Below, one piece after another: positions 8,346 to 18,531 of a stretch of 64,000 nt of DNA (position 1 is the first letter of the stretch; each line of letters starts with the position of its first letter). This DNA comes from SAR86 cluster bacterium REDSEA-S09_B4 (lineage in GTDB: Bacteria; Pseudomonadota; Gammaproteobacteria; Magnimaribacterales; Magnimaribacteraceae), in NCBI GenBank assembly GCA_001628005.1, contig LUQU01000001.1:42752-106751 (forward strand), given 5' to 3'. The position numbers and the translations under genes were made by a program. The notes below the pieces were generated by a model. That model was not told the DNA's origin, did no database searches, and worked only from the letters and a program-made list of their open reading frames with translations.

Positions 8346-9224
8346 TTATGGAGTTTTTTCTTTTTCAGGTACCTCTAAATCTCCTAATTCATTTAAATAA
8401 TCTGGATCTGACACTTTGGATAGATGCTGTTTGGGATCATCTCTATAACTTTTGATTGGTTGTCCCAACCCTTTGAGCCCTCTCTTTCTACATCTTCTAA
8501 CCCTATCGAAATCTACTTCGACTAGCATGAATTCTTCTCCTTCAAGAGCATCGTGAAGAATCTCGCCATCTGGCCCAACTATTAAAGAAAGTCCGACACC
8601 TTGTTGGCCACCTGCATTCACATCTATGTAATAACACTGCTGTTGAGCTGCTGTAGCCTTAACCATAGCCCTTTCAACATCTCTATCGCAAGTGTCTGTC
8701 AGACTTGGATGAAGGATAACTTCTGCTCCTTTTAATGCCAGAGCTCTACTGGTTTCAGGAAACCATAAGTCGTAGCAAATATGGATACCTACCTTTCCTG
8801 ATCCAGGGATTTCAAATACACAAACTTCATCTCCCGGAGCCACACCGGTTTCATAAGGTAAAAAAGGATAGAGTTTCCTGCACTTTGTTACTAAATCGCC
8901 TTTGTTATCTATAACAGGTGTAGTATTAAAAGTACCTTCTTCAGTTTCCTCATAAAAAGAACCTGGAATTAACCAAACATCTAATTCTTTAGCTAACTCT
9001 TTGAGTCTATCTAGATACTCAGAAAGGAAAAAAGTTGCATTGCTGGCACCAGCTCCGCCAACAGCTAGTTCACTGAAAACCAACATTTCAAGCCATGGAA
9101 ATCTATATACCGCTTCCCTTGCTTTAATTTCTAACAAAGTGTAATTGTCTTTTCGGGCAAGATTTAACTGAATAGCAGCTATTGATAAAGGCTTCATGTC
9201 TATTTTAGTATACGCAAATGACAC
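8346..9224 (-). CDS. Carbon-nitrogen hydrolase (nitrilase superfamily)
   Basis: 292 aa; LVFSELAVGG (Glu), TKCRKLYPF (Lys), IHICYDLWFPETSRALALKGAEVILHPS (Cys) triad motifs. Confidence 0.88.
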   Translation of the reverse strand: MSFAYTKIDMKPLSIAAIQLNLARKDNYTLLEIKAREAVYRFPWLEMLVFSELAVGGAGASNATFFLSEYLDRLKELAKELDVWLIPGSFYEETEEGTFNTTPVIDNKGDLVTKCRKLYPFLPYETGVAPGDEVCVFEIPGSGKVGIHICYDLWFPETSRALALKGAEVILHPSLTDTCDRDVERAMVKATAAQQQCYYIDVNAGGQQGVGLSLIVGPDGEILHDALEGEEFMLVEVDFDRVRRCRKRGLKGLGQPIKSYRDDPKQHLSKVSDPDYLNELGDLEVPEKEKTP

Positions 9225-9230
9225 AAAAAA

Positions 9231-9256
9231 AATAGGCTGGAAGAATCCAGCCTATT
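9231..9256 (-). terminator. Intrinsic terminator downstream of TonB-dependent receptor 1 (both strands plausible)
   Basis: AATAGGCTGG aagaat CCAGCCTATT, 10-bp perfect stem, A-tract upstream and T-tract downstream. Confidence 0.85.
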
Positions 9257-9273
9257 TTTCTATTTTCTATTAC

Positions 9274-12231
9274 TTAGAACCTATAACGTACATCTACGTA
9301 CATAGTTCTTGGTGAAAGAGCACCACCATACTTACTGTAGTTATCTCCAGAAGTAGTTGTGCTAATACTATAGACCATGTCATTGTCCATAATATTGTTA
9401 ACAGCCATTCTCACAGCAGTTTTGTAATCCTCACTCCACCATGAGAAGCTGATGTTAGTAGTCTCCCTAGAAGGCACTCTATCAAGAGCTCTTTCAACAC
9501 CGGAAGCAGAAAAGTCGCCTGTGTAAGAGTGGTTCAACCAGATCCATACTGGCCCCCATCTACTTTCGTATTCATAAGTGGCTCTTAGGGTAAATTTCTC
9601 TTTGGGAATACCCTTTAAGGAGTTGCCCTTAACGTTCACAGCATAAGGGAAGTCACTGGCATCGATTACTCCATCACCGTTGACATCTGATCCAGTTCCT
9701 GAATTACCTACCACGCCCTGAGTAAAGTCCCCAAAGACCTGTGGAGGATTCATAGGATCATCGGTGGTCATTACCCAATAATCATCACCGTACTTGGTCT
9801 CTGTGTAACTCATGTTTCCCGATAAAGATAGCCTGTCAGTAGCTTGATAGACGAACTCCATTTCAAATCCTTCATTGGTTATGCCATTCGCGTTAGATGC
9901 GAATTCAGCAGTTTCACCTCTTAAAGGGTCAAATTGAGTAATTACGTCTTGATAGCCGTCGTAATCATAATGATAGACCGAAGCGAATAATTGGAGTTTA
10001 TCATCCCTATGAATGCCTTTATAACCAAGTTCAACGGACTCTACTGTCTCTTTATCATAAGAGATAGCTTCTAAACCAGCGCCTGTGGGAATACCAAATT
10101 CATCTCTTTGGTCGTCCCTAGCTCCGGAATAACCTAAAGCCACACCACCGGAACGATATCCAGTAGTAATACCAAAATAGACTAGTTGGTCACTGTTTGG
10201 TGTCCAATCTAAGTTAACTCTGTAATTTGTATCACTCCATTTATCACTTCCAGGTATTCTAGAGGTATAGCCGAAAGGCCAACCTTGCATTAATCTCATT
10301 GGAGTGTCGCATGTTGCCTGTTGTTCCAGAGGACATACAGGTGCAATTGGTTGATTTGGATCACCTGTATAAACGGCGTTACCCATTATGAGGTTCGCAT
10401 ATGCTAGTGGAGTCAGTTCTGATACAGCTCCTGTCCAAGGTGCATAACCTAACAGTTCATAATAAGGACCAACTTGTCCTGCTTGTAAGGCCATCACTGA
10501 ATCCCAGCCCCCTGAGAAATTAATAAATAATTCTGAATAACCCCCTCTTACTTCCAACCAGTCTTTTTTGTCCTCAGCATACCTTGCTCCTACCACAAGC
10601 GCGAACTCATCATTTATTGTCCAGGTACCTTGAGTGTAAACAGCTGTTGCATCATTGGTTACATCATTCATATGGTTGTATACCCTTCCAAGAGCATCCC
10701 CACCCCAACGACAGGAAATAGTTGCAAAGTCAGGTCCAGATCCTACCCAACCTGTTTGAGGGGTAGTACAAGTATTGATAGCACCCAATAATGCCGAAGT
10801 TGATACTCCGCCTAAGAAGGCTTGAGGTACATCATACGCTCCATAATTTGCAGGATTTTTTATAGCAGCAATATTATTTCGAATACTGTAGTTTTGTTGT
10901 CTATTCTCATCCATATAGAAATAACCAGAAGTCATTAAAATATCCTCGCCTATTTGCCAATTGATTGTTAACTCATGGGTTTTCATATGAACATCTTCTA
11001 GAACAGTAACTCCCCATTGATCCCAACTAACTGTTGTACCATCTAAGTCAATGTTGAATGTATAGTTAAAATCTACAAAGCCATAAATGTACTTAATTTC
11101 TGTTGTATCACTTAATTGCCAAATTGCATGAGCTTGTATTCCATCGTGTTCAAAAAATTGATGGTTTGATTGGCAACCATCAATATAAGGGAAGTCCCAA
11201 CAGTTTTCATCATCATTAACCGCAACATTGAATGTATTTAATGTGTTTAGAGTAGAACCATAATAAGAGTTCCATCTGCCGGGCCAAGAAGCGTTATCAA
11301 CACCAGGTCTCAATGGTGCGCCATAACCCACTTCACCTGTATTGGGGTTAGTGAATTGAATGGCACCTGGAGTAGTGGCTGTTGCCTGTCTTAAGCCTCT
11401 AACCATATTGGAGGTATCTTGTGTACCTCTAAGAGGACCCGCTCCTGAATCTAGGAGAACTCTAGAGGGAATAATGTTGTCAACTAAACGATCATTGGCT
11501 CTTATCTGAAATTCCAGGTCATCATTGGGGACATAAAGCAGTGTAAGAACTGAATTGTAATCATCTAAACTTCTTAGATCACGACCACCAGCCACATTCT
11601 TTTGAGTTCCGTCTCTATCCATTTTTGCTGTAGTTGCTCTGAAAGCTAATTTATCTGTTATCGGTCCAGTTACCATTCCGTAATACTGAATGTTGCTGTA
11701 ATCACCCGCTAACACCCTGACTTCAGCTCCGTTTTCAAAGCTTGGTTTTTTAGTTATGTAGTTGATGGCACCACCAATAGAGTTTCTGCCATACAAAGTA
11801 CCTTGAGGTCCACGAAGTATCTCAATACGTTCTACGTCGTAGTAGTAGTTCTCAGATGCTGCAATTCCGAAGTCGGGTGAGTAAACACCGTTATAGTAAG
11901 TTGCAACTCCTGGGTCGCCACCCAGTGCTCTAAAGTTCCTTCCAACACCACGAATCCTTACATCGTAAGGGTCTCGAGTTGTTGCAGGCAGTTGATCCAT
12001 CAAGTCATTAGCACCTTGTAAACCAAGGTCTTCGATCAAGCTTGAATCAAACGCTGTTATAGACATTGAAGTATCAGACACAGTTGAAACACGTTTTTCA
12101 GCTGTTACTGTTATTTCTTCAATACCACCTCTATCTCTGTCTTCTTCGTCTTCATCTTCCGCAGTTAGCATTAATGAAGAAAACCCGAATATAGAGATAA
12201 ACGCTAAGTTAATAATGAATTTCAATTTCAT
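9274..12231 (-). CDS. TonB-dependent receptor
   Basis: 985 aa; signal peptide; TonB box-like IEEITVTAEKR; plug motif RIEILRGPQGTLYGRNSIGGAINYITKKP; aromatic C-terminus YVDVRYRF. Confidence 0.95.
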   Translation of the reverse strand: MKLKFIINLAFISIFGFSSLMLTAEDEDEEDRDRGGIEEITVTAEKRVSTVSDTSMSITAFDSSLIEDLGLQGANDLMDQLPATTRDPYDVRIRGVGRNFRALGGDPGVATYYNGVYSPDFGIAASENYYYDVERIEILRGPQGTLYGRNSIGGAINYITKKPSFENGAEVRVLAGDYSNIQYYGMVTGPITDKLAFRATTAKMDRDGTQKNVAGGRDLRSLDDYNSVLTLLYVPNDDLEFQIRANDRLVDNIIPSRVLLDSGAGPLRGTQDTSNMVRGLRQATATTPGAIQFTNPNTGEVGYGAPLRPGVDNASWPGRWNSYYGSTLNTLNTFNVAVNDDENCWDFPYIDGCQSNHQFFEHDGIQAHAIWQLSDTTEIKYIYGFVDFNYTFNIDLDGTTVSWDQWGVTVLEDVHMKTHELTINWQIGEDILMTSGYFYMDENRQQNYSIRNNIAAIKNPANYGAYDVPQAFLGGVSTSALLGAINTCTTPQTGWVGSGPDFATISCRWGGDALGRVYNHMNDVTNDATAVYTQGTWTINDEFALVVGARYAEDKKDWLEVRGGYSELFINFSGGWDSVMALQAGQVGPYYELLGYAPWTGAVSELTPLAYANLIMGNAVYTGDPNQPIAPVCPLEQQATCDTPMRLMQGWPFGYTSRIPGSDKWSDTNYRVNLDWTPNSDQLVYFGITTGYRSGGVALGYSGARDDQRDEFGIPTGAGLEAISYDKETVESVELGYKGIHRDDKLQLFASVYHYDYDGYQDVITQFDPLRGETAEFASNANGITNEGFEMEFVYQATDRLSLSGNMSYTETKYGDDYWVMTTDDPMNPPQVFGDFTQGVVGNSGTGSDVNGDGVIDASDFPYAVNVKGNSLKGIPKEKFTLRATYEYESRWGPVWIWLNHSYTGDFSASGVERALDRVPSRETTNISFSWWSEDYKTAVRMAVNNIMDNDMVYSISTTTSGDNYSKYGGALSPRTMYVDVRYRF

Positions 12232-12309
12232 TTCTCCCCCTGTTATGAATTAAAATCACTAGTAATAACTGCCTTTAAAGTACAGTAAAACCAGATTAAA
12301 AAATCTCAC

Positions 12310-12342
12310 TGCAAACTATGCTTAATTTTGCTCTAGTTTGCA
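12310..12342. promoter_or_regulatory. Inverted repeat between yciB and TonB receptor 1 (terminator or operator)
   Basis: TGCAAACTA (12310-12318), 15-nt spacer, TAGTTTGCA (12334-12342): perfect 9-bp inverted repeat; a T-run follows a few nt later on the minus strand. Confidence 0.4.
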
Positions 12343-12367
12343 AATCTTTTTAAGAAAAAATACTTAT

Positions 12368-12934
12368 TTAACTTGATTTTCCTGCTTCTTTCGTCACAAA
12401 CCTGCTTAGGTATATTGCATTCAAAAGAGCAAAGATGAACATCATGCCTAAAACACCAAAAAGTTTGAAATTAACCCAGGTGGTTAAACTTGTGTAAAAC
12501 ATGAAATATAGATTGACCACTCCTATCGCAAAGAAAGCAAAAGCCCAAAGATAAGTCATATCTAACCAGGCTTTATCAGAAATTCTAGGTAAGCCTTCTG
12601 GGCTGGCTATTTTCATAAAGCTTTTGAGAATGGGAGGTCTTTTAAGTAATTGATTCCCTATCAAAATACTAGCAAACAACCAATTTATGATACTTACTTT
12701 CCACTGCAAAAATGCAGGGTCTCTAAAGAGTAAGGTAGCCGATCCAAACACCACGAGCGCGACCCAGGTAAGAAAAAGTTTTTTTTCTACTGAACCGCGT
12801 TTAAATTTCTCGTAAATAACTTGCAGGGTCACTACCACCATGATTGCTGCTGTGGCTTTTAAAAAATCTTTACCTGTGGAGAAAAAGACTCCAAAAAATA
12901 CAAGAGCTGGAAGTAAGTATCCGAATTGACCCAT
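12368..12934 (-). CDS. yciB: Inner membrane-spanning protein YciB / septation protein A
   Basis: 188 aa; MGQFGYLLPALVFFGVFF...FLQWKVSIINWLFA...AWLDMTYLWAFAFFAIGVVNLYF...WVNFKLFGVLGMMF. Confidence 0.9.
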   Translation of the reverse strand: MGQFGYLLPALVFFGVFFSTGKDFLKATAAIMVVVTLQVIYEKFKRGSVEKKLFLTWVALVVFGSATLLFRDPAFLQWKVSIINWLFASILIGNQLLKRPPILKSFMKIASPEGLPRISDKAWLDMTYLWAFAFFAIGVVNLYFMFYTSLTTWVNFKLFGVLGMMFIFALLNAIYLSRFVTKEAGKSS

Positions 12935-13001
12935 AATTAAATCTGGTTTTATTAGAGCGCATCATACTAAAATTGAAGTAAGTAAACTAATGAGTAAATA
13001 A

Positions 13002-14018
13002 ATGAAAGACTTAAAACTAGGAATTCAAATGGGTTATTGGGGAGCTCAACCCCCAGAAGATATTATTGGAATTGCAAAGGAAGCAGAGAATCTAGGTTAC
13101 GACGCTATTTGGAGTGCTGAATCCTGGGGTTCGGATGTTTTTACTCCTTTAGCTTGGATTGGAGCCCACACATCAAGAATAAAACTTGGAACAGGAATAG
13201 CCCAAATATCAGCTCGTACACCGGCAGCGACTGCAATGGCAGCAATCACATTAGATCATTTAACCAAAGGTAGGGTTATCCTTGGTTTAGGAGTCTCTGG
13301 ACCGCAAGTGGTTGAAGGTTGGTACGGTCAGCCTTTTTCTAAACCGCTATCAAGAACTAGAGAATACGTTGGTATTATTAAAAAAATATTAAAAAGAGAA
13401 GAGCCGGTAAGCAATGATGGAGAACATTACCCTCTTCCTTACTCGGGTGAAGGGAGTTGGGGTCTAGGGAAATCATTAAAATCCATTACTCACCCTTTAA
13501 GATCAGACTTACCTATATTTTTGGGAGCTGAAGGACCTAAGAACGTAACCATGACCGCTGAAATCGCTGAAGGTTGGTTGCCCCTCTATTATTCACCCTA
13601 TAGACAAGAGGTCTATGCGGATCAGATTAAGGATGCTAAGGAGGGTTTTGAAATCTCAGCAGGCGTGATAATCAATATTTGTGATGATGTAGAAAAAGGA
13701 TTAATACCCATAAAAAATAATTTGGCACTCTATATCGGTGGAATGGGAGCGGCTAAAAAGAACTTTCATACGGATCTAATGGGAAGAATGGGTTTTGAGG
13801 ATGAAGCCAAGAAAATTCAAGAACTGTTCTTAGCAGGAAAAAGGACAGAAGCTGCTTTAGCTGTACCGAATCAGTTTGCTGATGAAATCTCTTTGGTGGG
13901 ACCCAAAGATAGAGTTAAAGAAAGAGTAGAAGCCTGGAGAGACACACCTGTGACTTCTTTATTAATTTCTACGCATGATAAAGAAAGACTAAGAGAAGTT
14001 GCAGAAATAGTGCTCTAG
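13002..14018 (+). CDS. LLM class (luciferase-like, probably F420-dependent) oxidoreductase
   Basis: 338 aa; KLGIQMGYWGAQPPEDIIGIAKEAENLGYDAIWSAESWGSDVFTPLAWIGAHTSRIKLGTGIAQISARTPA. Confidence 0.88.
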   Translation: MKDLKLGIQMGYWGAQPPEDIIGIAKEAENLGYDAIWSAESWGSDVFTPLAWIGAHTSRIKLGTGIAQISARTPAATAMAAITLDHLTKGRVILGLGVSGPQVVEGWYGQPFSKPLSRTREYVGIIKKILKREEPVSNDGEHYPLPYSGEGSWGLGKSLKSITHPLRSDLPIFLGAEGPKNVTMTAEIAEGWLPLYYSPYRQEVYADQIKDAKEGFEISAGVIINICDDVEKGLIPIKNNLALYIGGMGAAKKNFHTDLMGRMGFEDEAKKIQELFLAGKRTEAALAVPNQFADEISLVGPKDRVKERVEAWRDTPVTSLLISTHDKERLREVAEIVL

Positions 14019-14020
14019 CT

Positions 14021-14644
14021 TCAGGAATTAGGCCTGGCAAGGCCCCAATAGTTATAGCCAGCAAATTTAGGTGTGCTAGGTAGATACATGGTATCTATTT
14101 CTTCGATGTTAAAACCAGAGCTTTCTATTATTTCAGGAATATTTCTATGTAGGTTACATCCCCCTGCAATTCTCTTCCATATGGGATTGATCCGTTTCTG
14201 CCATTTATAAACATTCTCATCTGGAGAAATTCCGTGCTCGCAAAAAATTAATTTTCCTTCAGGTTTAAGAACTCGTTTAATTTCTTCATTTGCTAAATCC
14301 ACGTCAGGGATAGTGCACATGGTGTAGGTCAAGACTACTGTGTCTACTTTATTATCGGGAAGAGGAATTTCTTCTGCGCCACTAATTATAAAATCTACTT
14401 CCATTTTTTCTTGTTTAGCTACTTCTGCTGCCATTTTGTTTAACTCTTCTGAAGGATCTAAACCCCAAAGTTTATTGATCTTAGATTTTTCGTAGAAAGG
14501 TAAATTAAGCCCTGAACCAATCCCTACTTCCAATACATCTCCTTCGGCCAGTGGAACAACTTTTTTTCTTTGGTATTCCATAGGCGGATTGCTACAACAA
14601 CGATTCAATAGTTTAGGAAGAATATATTTATCGTATAAGCCCAT
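14021..14644 (-). CDS. Class I SAM-dependent methyltransferase
   Basis: 207 aa; VLEVGIGSGLNLPFYEKSKINKLWGLDPS, TVVLTYTMCTIPDVDLANEEIKRVLKPEGKLIFCEHG. Confidence 0.88.
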   Translation of the reverse strand: MGLYDKYILPKLLNRCCSNPPMEYQRKKVVPLAEGDVLEVGIGSGLNLPFYEKSKINKLWGLDPSEELNKMAAEVAKQEKMEVDFIISGAEEIPLPDNKVDTVVLTYTMCTIPDVDLANEEIKRVLKPEGKLIFCEHGISPDENVYKWQKRINPIWKRIAGGCNLHRNIPEIIESSGFNIEEIDTMYLPSTPKFAGYNYWGLARPNS

Positions 14645-14661
14645 TGATTAAAATTTTAACA

Positions 14662-15042
14662 TTATTCTTCTATTAAGCATTTCCTAAATTCTGTGGTTAG
14701 ATGTTGTTTTGCAAAAAAGGAATCCTTTTCAACTGTCAAAGTATTTCTATTAATACTGAAGATAGGTATTAATTCCTTTTTTAACTGACTCTTGTACTGT
14801 CCAATTAAGTAAAAGTCTTCAGTAACTTTAAAGTCAAACTCTATTAATGGATAACCCTTAGCAGACATCTTTGCTAATTTAGAGGCCTCCCCCAGAGTAA
14901 ATTTGACTACCCTATTTTTACCAACTGTCCAGGATTTGTCTTCGTTATGTATTTGACCTTCATTAAAGCAAATTAAGTTTATAACTTTGCTAGAAGCTAA
15001 AGGTGAAAAGGATAAGAAAGCTATTACAATCCAAATCTTCAT
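14662..15042 (-). CDS. Hypothetical secreted protein
   Basis: 126 aa ORF with signal peptide. Confidence 0.5.
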   Translation of the reverse strand: MKIWIVIAFLSFSPLASSKVINLICFNEGQIHNEDKSWTVGKNRVVKFTLGEASKLAKMSAKGYPLIEFDFKVTEDFYLIGQYKSQLKKELIPIFSINRNTLTVEKDSFFAKQHLTTEFRKCLIEE

Positions 15043-15147
15043 TTTGTTAATAAAACTTCTTTTAACCCAATAAAAAGAAAGACAAAACTCTAATATATTT
15101 TTTAATGTTAAAGAGTTGTGTTTTAAATATACTCTTAACCCTTTAAC

Positions 15148-16095
15148 TTAAGGTTCTTTGGGGTGCTCTAAAAAAAATTTTACTACCTCATCACCCCAGT
15201 GAAATGAGTTATTTTTACCACAACCTAAATAATTCCCAACTCCAGGGAAACAATGTCCATCTGGATCAGATCCTTTTCTTGCCCAGTTATAATTAATAAA
15301 TTCTACAACTGTTCCCTTGGAATTCATGTATCGAGTCCTTTGATAGTCTTTGTCTTTATGTAAGATCTGCTCATTGTCTAGATTCCAGTCTTGACGGATT
15401 TTTTTTACCGTCTTTATTGCTCCAATATAGTGCACTGCTGCATCTTTTTTTCCATGAGCATATAGAACATCAACTTGCTTTCCTTTAAAGCAATTTGTAA
15501 AAACGTTTATCATCAATGGTTGTTTAAAATAATCTTTGGGATAGCCTGCTCCAAACGCTATAGGAGCTACTGAACCTAAGTGTTCAGCGTAATAACACAC
15601 AAACCTCCAAGTCATCCAAGATCCTTGTGAAAATCCTGTTACATGAATCCTCTCTTCCATTACATGAAATACCTTCTTTACTCGATTCATAAAAGAAAAA
15701 ACTTTAGATACATTATCGTCTCTGTATTCCCAATTTCTTCCGTAGGAAGATTTATTGGCAGTAGGCTGTATCACTATATAACCTTCATTTCCTCCTCTTT
15801 CAGCCAAATCCGTATAATAATCCTGCAAGTCAGCTGACATCCTAAAGCCATGTATATCCACAATTAAACCGCAGGCCTTAGTTAAACAAATCTCAGGTAC
15901 ATGCAGTGTAAACATCAGACCTTCACACTTTAGGTCTACGGTACCTTTTCGAGGTGAAGAGATACAATCATCTGGAACTGGCTGGGGAATACTTATTGTT
16001 GCAGGCCAAGGTACTTTAGAGTCTGCTACAAGATAACCTGTTGTTGAAATATTTATTAATAAAAAAGTGAATAGTATAAAAGTAAGTTTTTTCAT
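15148..16095 (-). CDS. Secreted polyhydroxybutyrate depolymerase / feruloyl esterase-like hydrolase
   Basis: 315 aa; signal peptide; GLIVDIHGFRMSADLQ, VTGFSQGSWMTWRFVCYY nucleophile elbow, DGHCFPG. Confidence 0.75.
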   Translation of the reverse strand: MKKLTFILFTFLLINISTTGYLVADSKVPWPATISIPQPVPDDCISSPRKGTVDLKCEGLMFTLHVPEICLTKACGLIVDIHGFRMSADLQDYYTDLAERGGNEGYIVIQPTANKSSYGRNWEYRDDNVSKVFSFMNRVKKVFHVMEERIHVTGFSQGSWMTWRFVCYYAEHLGSVAPIAFGAGYPKDYFKQPLMINVFTNCFKGKQVDVLYAHGKKDAAVHYIGAIKTVKKIRQDWNLDNEQILHKDKDYQRTRYMNSKGTVVEFINYNWARKGSDPDGHCFPGVGNYLGCGKNNSFHWGDEVVKFFLEHPKEP

Positions 16096-16168
16096 TTCTT
16101 TGCGAGCTTTATAAGACTAAGATTATGAAGTAAATATCAACAATACGAAAATCACAAGGAAAAGGTTA

Positions 16169-17056
16169 ATGAAAAAATTTGAAGGAAAAACTGCTGTGGT
16201 GACTGGTGCTGCTAGTGGCATAGGATTCGGTCTAGCTGAAAAATTTGCTCAGGAGAAGATGCAGGTAGTTTTAGCAGATGTAGAAGAAGAGGCCTTAGAT
16301 AAAGCAGTGGAACAACTAAGGCAATATCAGCATAGGGTAGTAGGCATAAAGGCCGATGTACTTATTGAAGAGTCAGTTGGTGAACTTTTTACGCGTGCTA
16401 AAGAAGAGTACGGGAATATTCATATCCTTTGTAATAACGCAGGAATCGGAGCTAATTCAGGAGATAAGGCTATCTGGGAAATAGAGAAAAGCGATTGGGA
16501 ATGGGTAATGGGAGTTAACCTTTATGGTGTTCTTTATGGCATTCAAGCTTTTCTTCCGCATATGATCGAACACGGAGAAGAAGGCCATGTGGTTACTACT
16601 GTGTCTTTAGCTGGTCTTGTATCTGGAGCTGGAACCTATGGCGTGAGCAAGCATGCAGCCTTAGCTTTAACGGAGGGATTGAATAGAGATTTAATTGCTA
16701 GAGATTCTAAGATAGGAGCTTCTGTATTGTGTCCGGGTTTTGTGAATACAAATATCATGGATTCGGAAAGAAATAGACCTTCTCATCTAAAGAAAAAGAG
16801 CGAACCTGTGGTAAATGAACCACAAGCGGAAATATTTAATTTGTTGCTTAAACAAGGCAAAGAACCCAATGAAATCGCAGAAATTGTTTTTCAAGCAATA
16901 AAGGATAATGTTTTCTATATACTTCCCCACCCTGCTTGGGATGATAATCTAAGAACACACTTTGAAGACATTCTTTCTAGAAAAGAATTAATACCCCCAA
17001 GTGTTAATGATTTAGCAGAGTTCTTTAAGCCAAGAGAAGATGGAGAGAAGTATTAA
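16169..17056 (+). CDS. SDR family oxidoreductase
   Basis: TGAASGIGFGLAEKF, NNAGIGA, YGVSKHA motifs. Confidence 0.9.
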   Translation: MKKFEGKTAVVTGAASGIGFGLAEKFAQEKMQVVLADVEEEALDKAVEQLRQYQHRVVGIKADVLIEESVGELFTRAKEEYGNIHILCNNAGIGANSGDKAIWEIEKSDWEWVMGVNLYGVLYGIQAFLPHMIEHGEEGHVVTTVSLAGLVSGAGTYGVSKHAALALTEGLNRDLIARDSKIGASVLCPGFVNTNIMDSERNRPSHLKKKSEPVVNEPQAEIFNLLLKQGKEPNEIAEIVFQAIKDNVFYILPHPAWDDNLRTHFEDILSRKELIPPSVNDLAEFFKPREDGEKY

Positions 17057-17062
17057 ACCGTT

Positions 17063-17845
17063 TTAATACCTGAAGTGTCTGATTTGCTCTCCGCTTTTAC
17101 CGATTTCGGTCATTGCATTTATGCCTATCTCCAAATGCAGGTCAGACCATTCTTCAGTAACGCCTTTATCTGATTCTTCAGTTTTAACCCCGTCAGGTGT
17201 AACAGGCACATCAGATACCAAGAGCAAAGCACCCCGAGCGATCTCGTTATAATGCCCAACTATAAAAATTGTTGAGGTTTCCATATCTATTCCAATGCAA
17301 GTGGATTTTTGTAGCCTTTCTAAAAAAACTTTATCGTGCTCCCAAACCCTCCTATTCGTAGTAAAAATTACTCCTGTTCTATATTCCTGACCGCTTTCGA
17401 TAACCTTGTCTGAGACAAACTTATGCAATTTAAATGAAGGCAAGGCTGGAACTTCAGGTGGAAAGTAATCATTACTTGTTCCTTCACCTCTTATAGCTGC
17501 TATGGGTAGAATGAAGTTGCCAATTTCGCTTCGTTGCTTTAAACCACCGCATTTACCCAAAAACAGTACCCCACTCGGATTACAAGCCACCAACAAATCC
17601 ATTATTGTGGCTGCATTTGGAGAACCTATGCCATAGTTAATGATGGTCAAACCATCGGAGTTCGTAGAGGCCTGCATAGGTTTTTTTTCTCCGTAAATAT
17701 CAGAATTAAACTTATTGGCAAAATTTTCCACGTAATCCGAAAAATTGGTTAATAAGATATGATGACCGAACTCATCCAAAGGCATACCTGTATACCTGGG
17801 TAACCAATCTTTAGCTATGTCTAGCTTGTTTTCCATACTTCCCAC
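17063..17845 (-). CDS. AMP nucleosidase-like phosphorylase-family protein (short form)
   Basis: 260 aa; LDIAKDWLPRYTGMPLDEFGHHILLTNFSDYV; GVLFLGKCGGLK; CIGIDMETSTIF. Confidence 0.75.
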   Translation of the reverse strand: MGSMENKLDIAKDWLPRYTGMPLDEFGHHILLTNFSDYVENFANKFNSDIYGEKKPMQASTNSDGLTIINYGIGSPNAATIMDLLVACNPSGVLFLGKCGGLKQRSEIGNFILPIAAIRGEGTSNDYFPPEVPALPSFKLHKFVSDKVIESGQEYRTGVIFTTNRRVWEHDKVFLERLQKSTCIGIDMETSTIFIVGHYNEIARGALLLVSDVPVTPDGVKTEESDKGVTEEWSDLHLEIGINAMTEIGKSGEQIRHFRY

Positions 17846-17894
17846 GAAAGCATGCTACTCGTTTCAACAATAAATACAATTTTAGAAATTTTTT

Positions 17895-18530
17895 TTATAG
17901 TTCTGAAATCCAAGTGTATAGATCGTCAGCTATTACATACTGGCCATTAACATTCGGATGAATACCGTCTGTTAGCATCAAGTCTTTATTTAAAACTATT
18001 TCCTCATTAAGCATGGAAGGCACTAGTTTTGCGTCAAACTTAGTTGCAACTTCTTCATAAATTCTTACAAGCCTTTCCTTATATTTAGTTCCATAATTTG
18101 GTGCTACTACGATTTGCATAATAATAATTGCGATCTCCTTTTCTTTAGCCAACTCACACATTGTTATTAAATTCGATCGTACTTTGGAAGGCGGATAACC
18201 TCTCAGTGCATCATTGGCACCAAGTTCTATAAACAAAAAGTCTGGGGAAAGACCGTTTAAAAGAGAAGGAAGCCTTGAAAGCCCGCCTTTGGTAGTCTCT
18301 CCAGATAAGCTTGCATTAATTAATTTGAGCTTTTTGCTATCAGTATCTAGTTTTTGTTGTACCAGTTTTACCCATTGTTTTTCTGAAGGAATACCGTAAC
18401 CGGCACTTAAACTATCTCCAAGGATAAGCATCTTCTTTTCAGTATCTGAAAATATATTTTGAGAACCCAGTAACAAGAAGAGAATTACTATAAAATTGCA
18501 CTTCTTCTGGAAATAGACAAATTTCTTCAC
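17895..18530 (-). CDS. tesA: Arylesterase / acyl-CoA thioesterase I, GDSL/SGNH hydrolase (GTG start)
   Basis: ILGDSLSAGYGIP, ELGANDALRGYP, LTDGIHPNVNGQ; divergent from LolD/YbbA-like ATPase, as in the tesA-ybbA-ybbP arrangement. Confidence 0.9.
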   Translation of the reverse strand: MKKFVYFQKKCNFIVILFLLLGSQNIFSDTEKKMLILGDSLSAGYGIPSEKQWVKLVQQKLDTDSKKLKLINASLSGETTKGGLSRLPSLLNGLSPDFLFIELGANDALRGYPPSKVRSNLITMCELAKEKEIAIIIMQIVVAPNYGTKYKERLVRIYEEVATKFDAKLVPSMLNEEIVLNKDLMLTDGIHPNVNGQYVIADDLYTWISEL

Positions 18531-18531
18531 A

